A DNA stretch of 64,000 nucleotides from Acidovorax sp. Root219 (GCF_001428665.1 NZ_LMIJ01000003.1:165873-229872), one strand, 5' to 3'. Positions 19,265 to 32,546 are shown, counted from the stretch's first letter. Numbers and translations are program-made. The notes: generated from the letters alone by a model not told the origin.

Positions 19265-20608
19265 TCAGGTACCTGCAGCCTGCACATCCGGCAACGACTG
19301 GCTGATCACCGTGCGCTCGACCAGCCGGTCATCGCCCAGCACGATCATCGCGAACAGCAGTTCGTCCAGATTGTTCGCCTGGGCCGTCTTGCGCGCCAGC
19401 AGCGGGGTGGCGGCGGGGTTGATGACCACGAAGTCGCCCTCGCAGCCCGGCTGCAGGTTGCCCACCACGCCAGCCAGGCCCAGCGCTGCCGCAGCGCCTG
19501 CGGTGTGCTGCCACCACAGCTGCTGGGGCGACAGGCTCAGGCCGGGCTTGGTCTGCCCTTCGCGGCCCACGTAGTAGGCGGCCAGCATGGTGCGAAACGG
19601 GCTGAAGCTGGTGCCCCCGCCCACATCGCTGGCCAGGCCGTAGCCAAAGCCGACGCGGTCGGCGCCTGCATAGTCGAAGAAGCCGCTGCCCAGGAACAGG
19701 TTGCTGGTGGGGCTGACGGCGGCCACCGTGCCGGTGTCGCGCATCAGCGCCCGGTCGTCGTCGTCGAAATGGATGCAGTGGGCATACACGGCGCGCTCGC
19801 GCATCAGCCCGTAGTCGCCGTACACCGCAAGGTAGCTGCGCGAGGCCGGGAACAGCTCGCGCGCCCAGCGCACCTCATCGAGGTTCTCGGCCACGTGCGA
19901 CTGAATCCACACGTCGGGGTAGCGCGCCGCCAGCTCGCCCGCGCCCTGGAGCTGCTCGTGCGTACTGGTGGGCGCAAAGCGCGGCGTGATGGCATAGCCC
20001 AGCCGGTCCACACCATGCCAGCGCCGGATCAGCGCCTCGGTGTCGATCAGGCTTTGCTCCGTCAGGTCGCGCACGCCGTCGGGCGAGTGGCGGTCCTGCA
20101 GCACCTTGCCGGTGATCAGGCGCAGTTGCTGGCGCTGCGCCTCGGTGAACAGTGCGTCCACGCTGGCGGGGTGCGAGGTGGCGAAGGTCAGGGCGGTGGT
20201 CACGCCGTTGCGCAGCAGCTCTTCGACGAAGAAGCCTGCGACCTGCGCGCCATAGGCCGGGTCGATGAAGCGCGACTCGTGCGGAAAGGTGTAGTTCTCC
20301 AGCCAGGGCAGCAGCCCATCGGCCGGGGCGCCGATCACGTCGGTCTGGGGGAAGTGGATGTGCATGTCCACGAAGCCCGGCGCGATAATGCGGCCCGGCA
20401 GGTGCTCGACCGCGCCTTGCCCGTAGGTGGGCGCCAGCGCTGTCCAGGCACCCGCAGCCACGACGCGCTGGCGGCCTGCGCCGTCGGGGGCGATGGCCAG
20501 CAGGCCGTCCTCGTCATACAGGGCCGAGCCATCGTCGGCAAAACGCAAAAGGGCAGAACGGTAGACACGCATGGGCGCAAGCTTAGCGGCAGAGGGGGGC
20601 CGTTGCAT
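19265..20608 (-). CDS. guaD: Guanine deaminase (amidohydrolase superfamily)
   Basis: The 447-residue enzyme converts guanine to xanthine. Zinc ligands of the amidohydrolase barrel are visible as HIHFPQ, QSHVAEN, AHCIHF and ASDVGGGTSFS, the last typical of guanine deaminases. It supplies xanthine to the XDH encoded at 34-38 kb. A shorter start MRVYRSAL at 20572 is possible; 20608 has AGGCGG upstream. The gene follows a BMP-type substrate-binding protein by 44 bases, consistent with uptake and deamination of a purine in one unit. Confidence 0.94.
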   Translation of the reverse strand: MQRPPSAAKLAPMRVYRSALLRFADDGSALYDEDGLLAIAPDGAGRQRVVAAGAWTALAPTYGQGAVEHLPGRIIAPGFVDMHIHFPQTDVIGAPADGLLPWLENYTFPHESRFIDPAYGAQVAGFFVEELLRNGVTTALTFATSHPASVDALFTEAQRQQLRLITGKVLQDRHSPDGVRDLTEQSLIDTEALIRRWHGVDRLGYAITPRFAPTSTHEQLQGAGELAARYPDVWIQSHVAENLDEVRWARELFPASRSYLAVYGDYGLMRERAVYAHCIHFDDDDRALMRDTGTVAAVSPTSNLFLGSGFFDYAGADRVGFGYGLASDVGGGTSFSPFRTMLAAYYVGREGQTKPGLSLSPQQLWWQHTAGAAAALGLAGVVGNLQPGCEGDFVVINPAATPLLARKTAQANNLDELLFAMIVLGDDRLVERTVISQSLPDVQAAGT

Positions 20609-20652
20609 ATGCTGCCGCCTATAGTGGATATGCGCCCTCGGGCAAGGCGGGT

Positions 20653-21786
20653 TCAGTGGGCCAGCTTGCCCTGCACGCCTTCGACCAGCCAGTTCATCTT
20701 GAGGATCTGCGCATCGCCGAGCACCTGGCCGGCGGCGATCACCTCGTGGCCCTCGTTGTCGCGCACCGGCGCCTTGCCGGCACGGAAAGGGTGCAGCGTC
20801 CCCGCGCCCACGGCCTTCTGCGCGGCCAGCACCTCCTGCTGCACGGCGGCAGGCACCTTGGGGCCGAAGTCGCCCACGCGGATCATGCCCTCGCGCACGC
20901 CACCCCACACGGTGCCGCTCTTCCAGGTGCCGGCCTGCACGGCGCGCACGCGCTCGGTGTAGTACCGGCCCCACTGGTGGGTGACGGCGATGATCTGCGC
21001 GTCGGGCCCCGCGCCGCGCATGTCGGAATGGTAGGCCACGGCCATCTTGCCGCGCTCCTGCGCGGCGGCCATCACGGCGGTGGAGCCGGTGTGGAAGGCG
21101 ATCACGTCCACATCCTGGTTGAACAGCACCATGGCTGCGTCGCGCTCCTTGGGCGGGTCGAACCAGACGTTGAGCCAGACCACCTTGACCGTGGCCTTGG
21201 GGTTCACCGAGCGCATGCCGAGCGTGAAGGCATTGATGCCCTGTAGCACCTCGGGAATGGGAAAGCCCGCCACATAGCCGGCCACGCCGGTCTTGCTCAT
21301 GCGGCCCGCCGCGATGCCGGCCAGGTAGCGGCCCTCGTAGTAGCGCGCATTGGCCACCGCCACGTTGGCAGCGGTCTTGTAGCCGGTGATGGACTCGAAC
21401 TTCACGTTCGGATAGTCCTGCGCGACCTTGAGCGTGGGCTCCATGTAGCCGAAGCTGGGCGTGAAGATGATCTGGTGGCCCGTGGCCGCCAGGTCGCGGA
21501 TCACGCGCTCAGCGTCGGCCCCCTCGGCCACGTTCTCGACGAAAGTGGTCTTGACCTGGTTGCCCAGCGCGGCCTCCACCGCCTTGCGGCCATCGTCGTG
21601 CTGCTTCGTCCAGCCTGCTGCGGTGATGGGCGAGACATAGACGAAGCCGGCCTTGATCGGCTCGGTTTTGGGCGCTGCGGCCGCTGGCTGGCCAGGGGAT
21701 TGAGAAAAGGCGGGGGAGATGGAAACGGCGCTGAAAAGCGCACTCACACAGACCGCACGCAATGCGGTGGCGAGGTTTTTGTACAT
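20653..21786 (-). CDS. BMP-family ABC transporter substrate-binding protein
   Basis: The 377-residue protein has a signal peptide (about 1-28, cleavage after AFS) and the BMP/PnrA-like nucleoside-binding fold. Family blocks include GFVYVSPITAAGWTKQHD, TTFVENVAEGADAERVIRDL and FTPSFGYMEPT. It lacks a lipobox cysteine, unlike the second BMP protein at 25894. No permease or ATPase genes adjoin it, so it probably shares the importer encoded at 27.2-30.9 kb. Position directly before guaD suggests a purine ligand such as guanine or guanosine. Confidence 0.9.
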   Translation of the reverse strand: MYKNLATALRAVCVSALFSAVSISPAFSQSPGQPAAAAPKTEPIKAGFVYVSPITAAGWTKQHDDGRKAVEAALGNQVKTTFVENVAEGADAERVIRDLAATGHQIIFTPSFGYMEPTLKVAQDYPNVKFESITGYKTAANVAVANARYYEGRYLAGIAAGRMSKTGVAGYVAGFPIPEVLQGINAFTLGMRSVNPKATVKVVWLNVWFDPPKERDAAMVLFNQDVDVIAFHTGSTAVMAAAQERGKMAVAYHSDMRGAGPDAQIIAVTHQWGRYYTERVRAVQAGTWKSGTVWGGVREGMIRVGDFGPKVPAAVQQEVLAAQKAVGAGTLHPFRAGKAPVRDNEGHEVIAAGQVLGDAQILKMNWLVEGVQGKLAH

Positions 21787-21811
21787 GGTAGTCCTCTACA
21801 TGGTCCCGATG

Positions 21812-21850
21812 ACAGAAAAAGCAAAAGGCTGCCGGGACAGCAGCCTTTGC
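21812..21850 (-). terminator. Rho-independent terminator after the chemoreceptor gene
   Basis: Read on the minus strand, a GCAAAGGCTGC arm pairs with GCAGCCTTTTGC across a seven-base loop and is followed by TTTTTC. It lies between the stop of the MCP gene and the start of the BMP gene, so these are separate transcription units. Confidence 0.85.
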
Positions 21851-21901
21851 AAGGGCGGTATTGTAGCCAGCGGGCCGCGCCGGCGCTGGCGCGGCGCTTT
21901 C

Positions 21902-23476
21902 TCAGCGCAGTCGCAGCGCGCCCGATGGCGCACCCAGGCGGAAGGCGCCCACCACCTCGGCCAGGCGCGCGGCCTGGTCCTTGAGGCTCTCGGCGGCGGC
22001 GGTGGATTCCTCCACCAGCGCCGCGTTCTGCTGCGTCATCTGGTCGAGCTGGCTGACGGCCACGTTCACCTGGCTGATGCCCTGGCTCTGCTCCGATGCG
22101 GCGGCGCTGATCTCGCCGATGATGTCGGTCACGCGGCGCACGGAGCTCACGATCTCGCCCATGGTGCTGCCGGCGTTCTGCACCAGCGCAGCGCCCGACT
22201 CCACCTTCTCGACCGACTGGCCGATCAGGGTCTTGATCTCCTTGGCCGCTTCGGCACTGCGCTGGGCGAGGCTGCGCACTTCGCTGGCCACCACGGCAAA
22301 GCCACGGCCCTGCTCGCCGGCCCGGGCGGCTTCCACGGCGGCGTTGAGCGCCAGGATGTTGGTCTGGAAGGCGATGCCGTCGATGGTGCCGATGATGTCG
22401 GCGATCTTCTTGCTGCTGGCGTTGATCGCGTCCATGGTGCTCACCACCTGGGCCACGACCTCGCCGCCGCGCTGCGCCACCTGGGCAGCCGAGGCGGCCA
22501 TCTGGTTGGCCTGCACGGCCGAGTCGGCGCTCTGGCGCACGGTGCTGGTGAGCTCTTCCATGGAGCTGGCCGTCTCCTCCAGGTTGGCGGCCGTCTGCTC
22601 GGTGCGCGCGCTCAGGTCCTGGTTGCCAATGGCGATCTGTGAGCTGGCGGTGGAGATGCTGTCCACCACGCCACGCACCTGCTGCAGCGAGCCGTTCAGC
22701 GCACTGCGCATGGCGTCCAGCGCGCGCAGCAGGTGGCCGGTCTCGTCATTGGCGTAGCCGGCCTGGGGTGCACCGGTCAGGTCCATGCCGGCGATGGATT
22801 CGGCTATGGCTTCGGCCTGGCGCAAGGGGCGAGTGATGCTGATGGCCAGCAGCCAGGCCAGCAAGGCGCCGAGCAGCAGCGAGATGGCGGTGCACACCTG
22901 CAGCAGCAGGGTGGTCTGCGCGCGCAGTCCCTCGGCGCGCTTGCCTGCGGCATCCAGTTGGGCGCGTTGCGCGTCCACCATCTGCTGCACGCCGGCCAGG
23001 TAGTCGCGTGAGGTGGGCTCGAAGCGCTCGGTGAACACCTTGTTGGCGTTCTCCGCATCGCCGGCCTGCTTGAACTTGCTCACCTCTTCACGCGCGGCCA
23101 GGTAGCTCTTGCGCAGCTCGCCCACTTTGGTGAAGAGCTGCTTTTCCTCGGCCGTGTCCATCTGCGCCTCGATGATCTTCTGAAGCTCGTTGGTCTCACG
23201 GATGGAGGTGGCCGTGGCCGGCGCGAAGTAGGGGATCAGCGCAGCATCGCTGCTCTTGGCGATGGCGGCGGCACGCTGCACACCCGAGGTGGTGTGGCGC
23301 AGCCAGTCGGCCCCGGCACGCTCGGTCTTGATGTTGTCGTTGACCATGGTGTCGATCTCGGTGCCAAGCTGGCCCAGACGGACGACGGCCACGATGGAGC
23401 TGAGCAGGAACAGCGCGAGGATCGCCCCAAGCACCAGCGCGAGGCGCTTGCCGATGGACAACTGATTGAGAAACAT
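21902..23476 (-). CDS. Methyl-accepting chemotaxis protein
   Basis: The 524-residue receptor has an N-terminal membrane helix (about 12-32), a four-helix-bundle periplasmic sensor (about 35-190), a second membrane helix (about 191-212), a HAMP region and a long signalling coiled coil. The hairpin tip, [21 protein letters not shown], is diagnostic. The length of the signalling helices suggests the 36H class, like Tsr. There is no C-terminal CheR/CheB-tethering pentapeptide. Lying among purine uptake and deaminase genes, it might sense a purine, though 4HB sensors bind very varied ligands. The 253 bases upstream hold only short inverted repeats. Confidence 0.94.
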   Translation of the reverse strand: MFLNQLSIGKRLALVLGAILALFLLSSIVAVVRLGQLGTEIDTMVNDNIKTERAGADWLRHTTSGVQRAAAIAKSSDAALIPYFAPATATSIRETNELQKIIEAQMDTAEEKQLFTKVGELRKSYLAAREEVSKFKQAGDAENANKVFTERFEPTSRDYLAGVQQMVDAQRAQLDAAGKRAEGLRAQTTLLLQVCTAISLLLGALLAWLLAISITRPLRQAEAIAESIAGMDLTGAPQAGYANDETGHLLRALDAMRSALNGSLQQVRGVVDSISTASSQIAIGNQDLSARTEQTAANLEETASSMEELTSTVRQSADSAVQANQMAASAAQVAQRGGEVVAQVVSTMDAINASSKKIADIIGTIDGIAFQTNILALNAAVEAARAGEQGRGFAVVASEVRSLAQRSAEAAKEIKTLIGQSVEKVESGAALVQNAGSTMGEIVSSVRRVTDIIGEISAAASEQSQGISQVNVAVSQLDQMTQQNAALVEESTAAAESLKDQAARLAEVVGAFRLGAPSGALRLR

Positions 23477-23729
23477 GGAGAGACTCCGTTATGGAAAGGC
23501 GCAGGGGGTAGGCACAAAAGAGATGCGGTCTCCCAAAGGCCGCATTCTGGGCAGTTGCCGACCCCGGAGGGGACCAACAAATGCTTACAAAAACCTGTAA
23601 TTCTAGGGTTTACCCGAAATCCATGTGCAACTGATGCGCCAGACCCAACAGCAGCGTTGTTGTTCTGCACACAAACAGTGCACAGAAAATGCGCCCTGCG
23701 CTGCCTTGGATACCCCTGCCATTCCTGGA

Positions 23730-27063
<3,334 letters not shown>

Positions 27064-27246
27064 GTCGGTTCCTTATAAGAAAGAAGGAGGGTTGCAAGGT
27101 TGGGGACGAAAACGGTGATTATGGGGTGATCTACCGAGCGGTAACCAAAGGTTTTTGGGGGAGACGCGGCCCGCAAGGCTCCAGCACCCGGCAGGATGCA
27201 AGATCCAAGCCGAGGCCGTGCGCCACGAGAAGGCATCCGCCCATCT

Positions 27247-28167
27247 TCACGAGCCAGGGTAGAAAGGTTTGCCCAGCGAGGCCGGCATGTTGATGCGGAT
27301 CCACGCCGGGTTGCGCGAGATCAGGGCCAGCACCACGATGGTGGCCACGTAGGGCAGCATGCTCAGCAACTGGCTGGCCACCTGCACGCCCGTGGCCTGC
27401 AGGTGGAACTGCAGCATGGTCACGCCGCCGAACAGGTAGGCCCCGAGCAGCACGCGCGCCGGCCGCCAGGTGGCGAAGGTGGTGAGCGCCAGCGCGATCC
27501 AGCCGCGGCCCGCCACCATGCCCTCCACCCACAGGGGGGTGTAGACCGTGGAGATGTAGGCCCCCGACAGGCCGCACAGCGCGCCGCCGGCCACCACGGC
27601 CGCCAGGCGGATGCGGCGCACCGGGTAGCCCAGCGCATGGGCCGACTCGGGCGACTCGCCCACAGAGCGCAGCACCAGGCCGGCGCGCGAGCGGTACAGG
27701 AACCAGATGAGGGCTGCCACCAGCAGCATGGTGAGATAGACCACCGGGTGCTGCTGGAACAGCGCGGGCCCGAGCAACGGCACCTCGGACAGGCCGGGGA
27801 TGGCGTACTTGGGCATCTCGGGCAGCTTGGCCTGTACGTAGCTGATGCCCAGGAAGGCCGAGAAGCCCACGCCGAACAGGCTCAGTGCCAGCCCCGTGGC
27901 GTACTGGTTGGTATTGAGCCAGATCACCAGCACGCCGAAGATGGCGGCCAGCACGGCACCGGCGGCCATGCCGGCCGCGAAGCCCAGCCAGCTGTTGCCG
28001 GTGTGCACCACGGTGGCGAAGCCGGCAATGGCGGCGCACAGCATCATGCCCTCGGCGCCGAGGTTGACGATGCCGGCCTTCTCGTTGATCAACAGGCCCA
28101 GCGCCGCGATGGCCAGGACGGTGCCCGCACTCAGCGTGGCGCCTATGAGCAGTGCATAGGATTCCAT
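27247..28167 (-). CDS. ABC transporter permease, BMP/nucleoside type (second permease)
   Basis: The 306-residue protein has eight to ten membrane helices of the BPD_transp_2 class, including the conserved INEKAGIVNLGAEGMML block and RSVGESPESAHALGYPV cytoplasmic loop that contacts the ATPase. It forms the membrane channel with the permease encoded at 28219. The gene order on the minus strand is ATPase, permease, permease, binding protein, as in nucleoside importers such as NupABC and YufNOPQ. Confidence 0.93.
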   Translation of the reverse strand: MESYALLIGATLSAGTVLAIAALGLLINEKAGIVNLGAEGMMLCAAIAGFATVVHTGNSWLGFAAGMAAGAVLAAIFGVLVIWLNTNQYATGLALSLFGVGFSAFLGISYVQAKLPEMPKYAIPGLSEVPLLGPALFQQHPVVYLTMLLVAALIWFLYRSRAGLVLRSVGESPESAHALGYPVRRIRLAAVVAGGALCGLSGAYISTVYTPLWVEGMVAGRGWIALALTTFATWRPARVLLGAYLFGGVTMLQFHLQATGVQVASQLLSMLPYVATIVVLALISRNPAWIRINMPASLGKPFYPGS

Positions 28168-28218
28168 ATCAAGCTTCCTTCCTGGCCGAGAGATTCACGC
28201 AGAGGCTGTGGTGGTGGT

Positions 28219-29292
28219 TCATGCCTTCACCCCTTTCGTACCGACCCAGCGCACGCGGTAGGCGATCAGCGTGTCGCAGGCCAGCAGCGTGAACAGCAGC
28301 AGGCCCTGGAACACGCCCGTGAGCGACTTGGGCAGGCCCAGGCGCGACTGCGCCAGCTCGCCGCCGATGTAGAACATGCTCATCAAAATCGCCGACAGGA
28401 TCATGCCCACCGGGTGCAGCCGCCCGACGAAGGCGACGATGATGGCCGCGAAGCCGTAGCCCGCCGGTACATAGGGCGTGAGCTGGCCAATGGGGCCGGC
28501 CACCTCCAGCGCGCCGGCCAGGCCGGCAGCGCCACCCGAGATGAGGAGCGCCACCCACAGCGCACGGCGCGACGAGAAGCCCGCGTAGCGCGCCGCCGCC
28601 GGCGCCAGCCCGCCCACCTGCTGGGCAAAACCGGCGCGGGTGCGGAACAGGAACACCCACAGCGCGGCCGCACCGGCCAGGGCCAGCAGCAGGCCGATGG
28701 ACATGCGCGAGCCCTGCATCAGGCGCGGTATCTGCGTCACGCGCTCGAAGGTCTTGGTCTGCGGGAAGTTGTAGCCCATGGGGTCCTTCCAGGGGCCGTA
28801 GACCAGGTAGCCCAGCACCAGCGTGGCCACGTAGACCAGCATCAGGCTGACCAGGATCTCGCTGGCGTTGAACTTGTCGCGCAGCAGTGCCGTGAGCCCG
28901 GCCCAGGCCATGCCGCCCAGCACACCGGCCAGCAAAATGGCCGGCACGATCCAGGGGCCGGTGGTCTTGTCGGCCAGCAGCGCCACGCCGCCGGCCGCCA
29001 CGGCGCCGATGACGAACTGGCCCTCGGCGCCGATGTTCCAGACGTTGGAGCGAAAGCACACGGCCAGGCCGAGCGCGATGAGCAGCAGCGGCGTGGCCTT
29101 GACCATGAGTTCGCCGATGGCGTAGGGCGTCTTGATCGGCTCCCAGAAGAAGATCTGCAGCGCACGCACGGGGTCCTTGCCCAGTGCAGCGAAGAGGATG
29201 ATGCCGATCAGCACGGTGAAGGCCAGCGCCAGCAGCGGCGAGCCGAAGGTCCACAGCCGCGAGGCCTGGGGGCGTGGTTCGAGCTTAAGCAT
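28219..29292 (-). CDS. ABC transporter permease, BMP/nucleoside type (first permease)
   Basis: The 357-residue membrane protein has about ten helices. The block CFRSNVWNIGAEGQFVIGA is the family signature for the first permease of nucleoside-type importers. The start MLKLEPRPQ overlaps the end of the ATPase gene by eight bases, so the two are translationally coupled. A short spacer of 51 bases separates it from the second permease. Confidence 0.93.
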   Translation of the reverse strand: MLKLEPRPQASRLWTFGSPLLALAFTVLIGIILFAALGKDPVRALQIFFWEPIKTPYAIGELMVKATPLLLIALGLAVCFRSNVWNIGAEGQFVIGAVAAGGVALLADKTTGPWIVPAILLAGVLGGMAWAGLTALLRDKFNASEILVSLMLVYVATLVLGYLVYGPWKDPMGYNFPQTKTFERVTQIPRLMQGSRMSIGLLLALAGAAALWVFLFRTRAGFAQQVGGLAPAAARYAGFSSRRALWVALLISGGAAGLAGALEVAGPIGQLTPYVPAGYGFAAIIVAFVGRLHPVGMILSAILMSMFYIGGELAQSRLGLPKSLTGVFQGLLLFTLLACDTLIAYRVRWVGTKGVKA

Positions 29293-30874
29293 GGTGGTGC
29301 TCCCCGCCAGCGGCCACTGCGGCCTGCGCCAGGTGGGACTGCACGTCGGCATGCCACAGCCCGCTCATCCATTCGCCGATGCGCTCCACGGTGGCTTCGG
29401 CGCGTGGCACCGAGGGCGATAGGTGGCCCTTGGCCACGACATGCAGGCGGTCGCAGATTTCAAACAATTCGTCCAGCTCCTCACTGACCACCAGCACGGC
29501 GCAACCGGCATCGCGCAGTGCCAGGATTTCGCCGCGGATCTGTGCGGCGGCGCCCACGTCCACGCCCCAGGTGGGTTGCGAGACGATGAGCAGCCGGGGC
29601 TTGGCGTCGATCTCGCGGCCCACGATGAATTTCTGCAGGTTGCCGCCCGACAGCGACTTGGCCGCCGCATGCGGGCCACCCGCCTTGACGTGGAAGCGCT
29701 CGATGATGGCGCGCGCATGCGATTCGAGTGCACCCACCTTGATCCAGCCGCTGCCCGCCACCGAATTGGTGCGCGTGAGCAGCAGGTTGTGCGCCAGGCC
29801 CATGGTGGGCACGGCACCGCGGCCCAGGCGCTCCTCGGGCACGAAGTGCAGGCCCAGCGCGCGGCGGCGGCTCGGGCCCATGCGGCCGGCGTTCTGGCCG
29901 GACACCTGGATGCTCGCCGGCTCGGCGCGCTGGTCTTCACCCGACAGCGCGTAGAGCAATTCCTTCTGGCCATTGCCGGAGACCCCGGCAATGCCGACCA
30001 CCTCGCCGGCCTTCACCTCAAAGGCCAGGTCCACCAGGTCCACGCCGAACTGGTCGGCGCGTGGCAGCGACAGGCCCTGCACCTTGAGCACGGTGGCACC
30101 GGTCTGCACGGTGCGGTGCTCCAGCGCCGGCGGCTCGGCACCGATCATCAGGCGCGAGAGCGAGGCATTCGATTCCTCGGCCGGGTTGCACACGCCCGTG
30201 ACCTTGCCGCCGCGCAACACGGTGCAGGCCGTGCACAGGGCACGGATCTCGTGCAGCTTGTGGCTGATGTAGAGGATGCTGCAGCCCTCGGCCGCGAGCT
30301 TGCGCAGCACCACGAAGAGCTTTTCCACCGCCTGGGGCGTGAGCACCGAGGTGGGCTCATCGAGGATCAGCACCTTGGGGTTGGTGAGCAGCGCGCGGAT
30401 GATCTCCACACGCTGCATCTCGCCCACGCTCAGCGTGTGCACGGGGCGCAGGGGGTCGATGTCGAGGCCGTACTCGGCCGCCTTGGCGGTGATGCGCTGC
30501 GTGACCTCGGCCAGGTCCTGGCTCTTGTCCAGGCCCAGCCAGACGTTCTCGGCCACGGTCAGTGTATCGAACAGGCTGAAGTGCTGGAACACCATGGCGA
30601 TGCCCAGGGCCCGCGCCTCCTGCGGGTTGCGCACCTGCACGGCCTGGCCGTTGAAATGCACGCTGCCCTCGTCGGGCTTGACCGAGCCGTAGATGATCTT
30701 CATCAGCGTGGACTTGCCCGCGCCGTTTTCGCCCAGCACCGCGTGGATCTCGCCCGGCTGCACCGTGAGGGAGACACCGCTGTTGGCCACCACGGCGGGA
30801 TAGCGCTTGGTGATGCCCGTGAGCTGCAGCCGGGGCGCCAAGCCCGGGGCATTGGGAAGAGGTGGTGAACTCAT
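29285..30874 (-). CDS. ABC transporter ATPase with two nucleotide-binding domains
   Basis: The 529-residue protein contains two fused ABC domains. The first has Walker A GENGAGKST, signature LSVGEMQRVEI and Walker B LILDEPTSVL. The second is degenerate, as is usual in this subfamily: GVSGNGQKEL replaces Walker A and VSQPTWG replaces the Walker B DEPT, while LSGGNLQKF is kept. It energises the purine importer and shares an overlap with the first permease. The gene lies 80 bases downstream of the LysR stop, so a promoter in that gap or read-through from lysR is possible. Confidence 0.95.
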   Translation of the reverse strand: MSSPPLPNAPGLAPRLQLTGITKRYPAVVANSGVSLTVQPGEIHAVLGENGAGKSTLMKIIYGSVKPDEGSVHFNGQAVQVRNPQEARALGIAMVFQHFSLFDTLTVAENVWLGLDKSQDLAEVTQRITAKAAEYGLDIDPLRPVHTLSVGEMQRVEIIRALLTNPKVLILDEPTSVLTPQAVEKLFVVLRKLAAEGCSILYISHKLHEIRALCTACTVLRGGKVTGVCNPAEESNASLSRLMIGAEPPALEHRTVQTGATVLKVQGLSLPRADQFGVDLVDLAFEVKAGEVVGIAGVSGNGQKELLYALSGEDQRAEPASIQVSGQNAGRMGPSRRRALGLHFVPEERLGRGAVPTMGLAHNLLLTRTNSVAGSGWIKVGALESHARAIIERFHVKAGGPHAAAKSLSGGNLQKFIVGREIDAKPRLLIVSQPTWGVDVGAAAQIRGEILALRDAGCAVLVVSEELDELFEICDRLHVVAKGHLSPSVPRAEATVERIGEWMSGLWHADVQSHLAQAAVAAGGEHHHA

Positions 30875-30954
30875 GCGGTGGATTGTCTCTCAGTTTGGTG
30901 GGTCGTTATGGGGTTGAAACTGCCTGCCATCGCTTGTTCAGCATGACCTTAAAG

Positions 30955-31887
30955 CTATTCTTTTCGTAGCGATGCAGCCACCGCTTTCACGCAGTCGCGC
31001 AGCCACACGGCGGCTGCGGAATGGTGCGTGCGGGCATGCCATAGCTGGTAGTACATGAGGCGTGGAAACTCCACGGGGGCCGGCAAAATGGCCAGCGGCA
31101 GGTGGTCCACATAGCGCTCGCAGTACTGGCGCCCGGTGGTCAGCACAAGCAAGCTCGATGCCACGATGGGCGGTATGGCGCTGAAGTGCGCGCAGCGCGC
31201 CGTGATGTTGCGCGCCAGGCCCAGGCCATCGAGGTGCACGTCGATCACGCCGCGTGCGCCGGGGTGGGTGGGCGTGGGGGCGATGTGTTCGGCGGCCAGC
31301 CAGCTCTCGGCGTCCCAGCCGCGGCGCACCGCAGGGTGGTCGCGGCTGACCAGGCACACCACCTCGTCGCCGAACAGGCGGCCCATGTGCAGGTCGTCCG
31401 GGGGCTGGGGCCAGTTGCCGATGACCACGTCCACGTCGCCCTGCGCCAGGTGGGCGTGGTAGTGCGTGTCGCCCGAGAGCGGCAGGATCTCGATGGGGCA
31501 CATCGGCGCCTCGACCTTGATGCGCGCCACGAGCTGGGGCAGGAACAGCGGGTCCAGGTAGTCGCTGGCGGCAACGCGGAAGGTGCGGGTGGCGGTGCGC
31601 GGATCGAAGCCGCGGGCATCGGAGAACAGCGCCTCGGCCGAGCGCAGGATGGCGCCCGCAGGCTCCACCATGCGCAGCGCCGCGTCGGTAGGCATCATGC
31701 TGGCGCCCGACCGCACCAGCAGCGGATCGCCCGCCAGGTCGCGCAGCCGCTTGAGCGCGGCCGACACCGCCGGCTGGTGCATGCCCAGGCGGACGGCGGC
31801 CCTCGATACGCTGCGTTCAGTCAACACGGTGTGCAAGACCCTTATGAGATGGAGGTCTATCTTGTCGAAAAGGGCGTGGTCTCGCAT
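30955..31887 (-). CDS. LysR-family transcriptional regulator
   Basis: The 310-residue protein has an N-terminal winged helix-turn-helix (about 10-70, with ERSVSRAAVRLGMHQPAVSA) and a substrate-binding-type effector domain. It ends 80 bases before the importer operon in the same direction, so it is a likely regulator of purine uptake. Longer starts exist (31917 and 32013), but the chosen start places the HTH at the usual distance from the N-terminus. The 183-base gap upstream has no gene. Confidence 0.92.
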   Translation of the reverse strand: MRDHALFDKIDLHLIRVLHTVLTERSVSRAAVRLGMHQPAVSAALKRLRDLAGDPLLVRSGASMMPTDAALRMVEPAGAILRSAEALFSDARGFDPRTATRTFRVAASDYLDPLFLPQLVARIKVEAPMCPIEILPLSGDTHYHAHLAQGDVDVVIGNWPQPPDDLHMGRLFGDEVVCLVSRDHPAVRRGWDAESWLAAEHIAPTPTHPGARGVIDVHLDGLGLARNITARCAHFSAIPPIVASSLLVLTTGRQYCERYVDHLPLAILPAPVEFPRLMYYQLWHARTHHSAAAVWLRDCVKAVAASLRKE

Positions 31888-32070
31888 ACAGGGGCCTGCA
31901 TTCTTGTCATACGCCATCACGTATGCCGCTGCGCGCGTTGGATGCGCTGCGCTGCGCGGTGTGGGGAGTGGAGGCGTTGTGGGGTGGGCAAAAAGTGTCG
32001 GCGCACTGTACACCGCACAGCCCCTGCACCGTGCCCCTGGAAATCCCTGTGCGGCCGCGAGAGGCCCGGG

Positions 32071-32541
32071 TCAGGCCCCGCGCAATGCGGCCGCAGCTTC
32101 TTCGCGCAGCAGGCCGTGCTCCACCACGACTGGAGGACGCGCCTGTGCCAGCAATTGAGCACAAGGCGTTGCCAGTTGCGGCCCACCCAAGGCCTGGGCG
32201 ATGTCGTCCTGGCTGGCCGCATAGACCACGCGCGCAATACCGGCCCAGAACATGGCACCGGCGCACATCGCACAGGGCTCGCCGCTCGCGAACACGGTCG
32301 CACCGCGCAGGACATCGGGGCCGAGCGCCGCAGAGGCCTCGCGCACCAGCACCATTTCGGCATGGCCGGTGCAGTCGCGCGTGGTGTTCTGGTTGTTGCG
32401 GGCAGTGAACAGCACCGCGCCCTCGGCCGACGCCAGCGTGGCGCCGAAGGGGTTGTCGCCCGCCGCAAGCGCAGCGCGCGAAGCCTCGATGGCCAGCCGC
32501 ATGGCGGCGTGGTCCTGCGCGCTGAAGGCGGATGCATCCAT
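32071..32541 (-). CDS. Cytidine-deaminase-fold nucleobase/nucleoside deaminase
   Basis: The 156-residue protein has the zinc motif HAE (in GHAEMVLV) and PCxxC (in GEPCAMCAGAMFW) of the CDA superfamily. Bacillus-type guanine deaminase and tRNA adenosine deaminase (TadA) share this fold. The length, the NPFGATL opening and location in a purine region favour guanine or a related base as substrate, but a TadA-like or other specificity cannot be excluded. It follows the flavin reductase gene by only five bases, so the two form an operon. Confidence 0.82.
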   Translation of the reverse strand: MDASAFSAQDHAAMRLAIEASRAALAAGDNPFGATLASAEGAVLFTARNNQNTTRDCTGHAEMVLVREASAALGPDVLRGATVFASGEPCAMCAGAMFWAGIARVVYAASQDDIAQALGGPQLATPCAQLLAQARPPVVVEHGLLREEAAAALRGA

Positions 32542-32546
32542 GGCGC

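Noticed and set aside
30952-30972. Inverted repeat GCTAT...GTAGC as a terminator between LysR and the importer genes
   Set aside because: The stem is only five or six pairs, overlaps the end of the LysR coding region and lacks a T-run.
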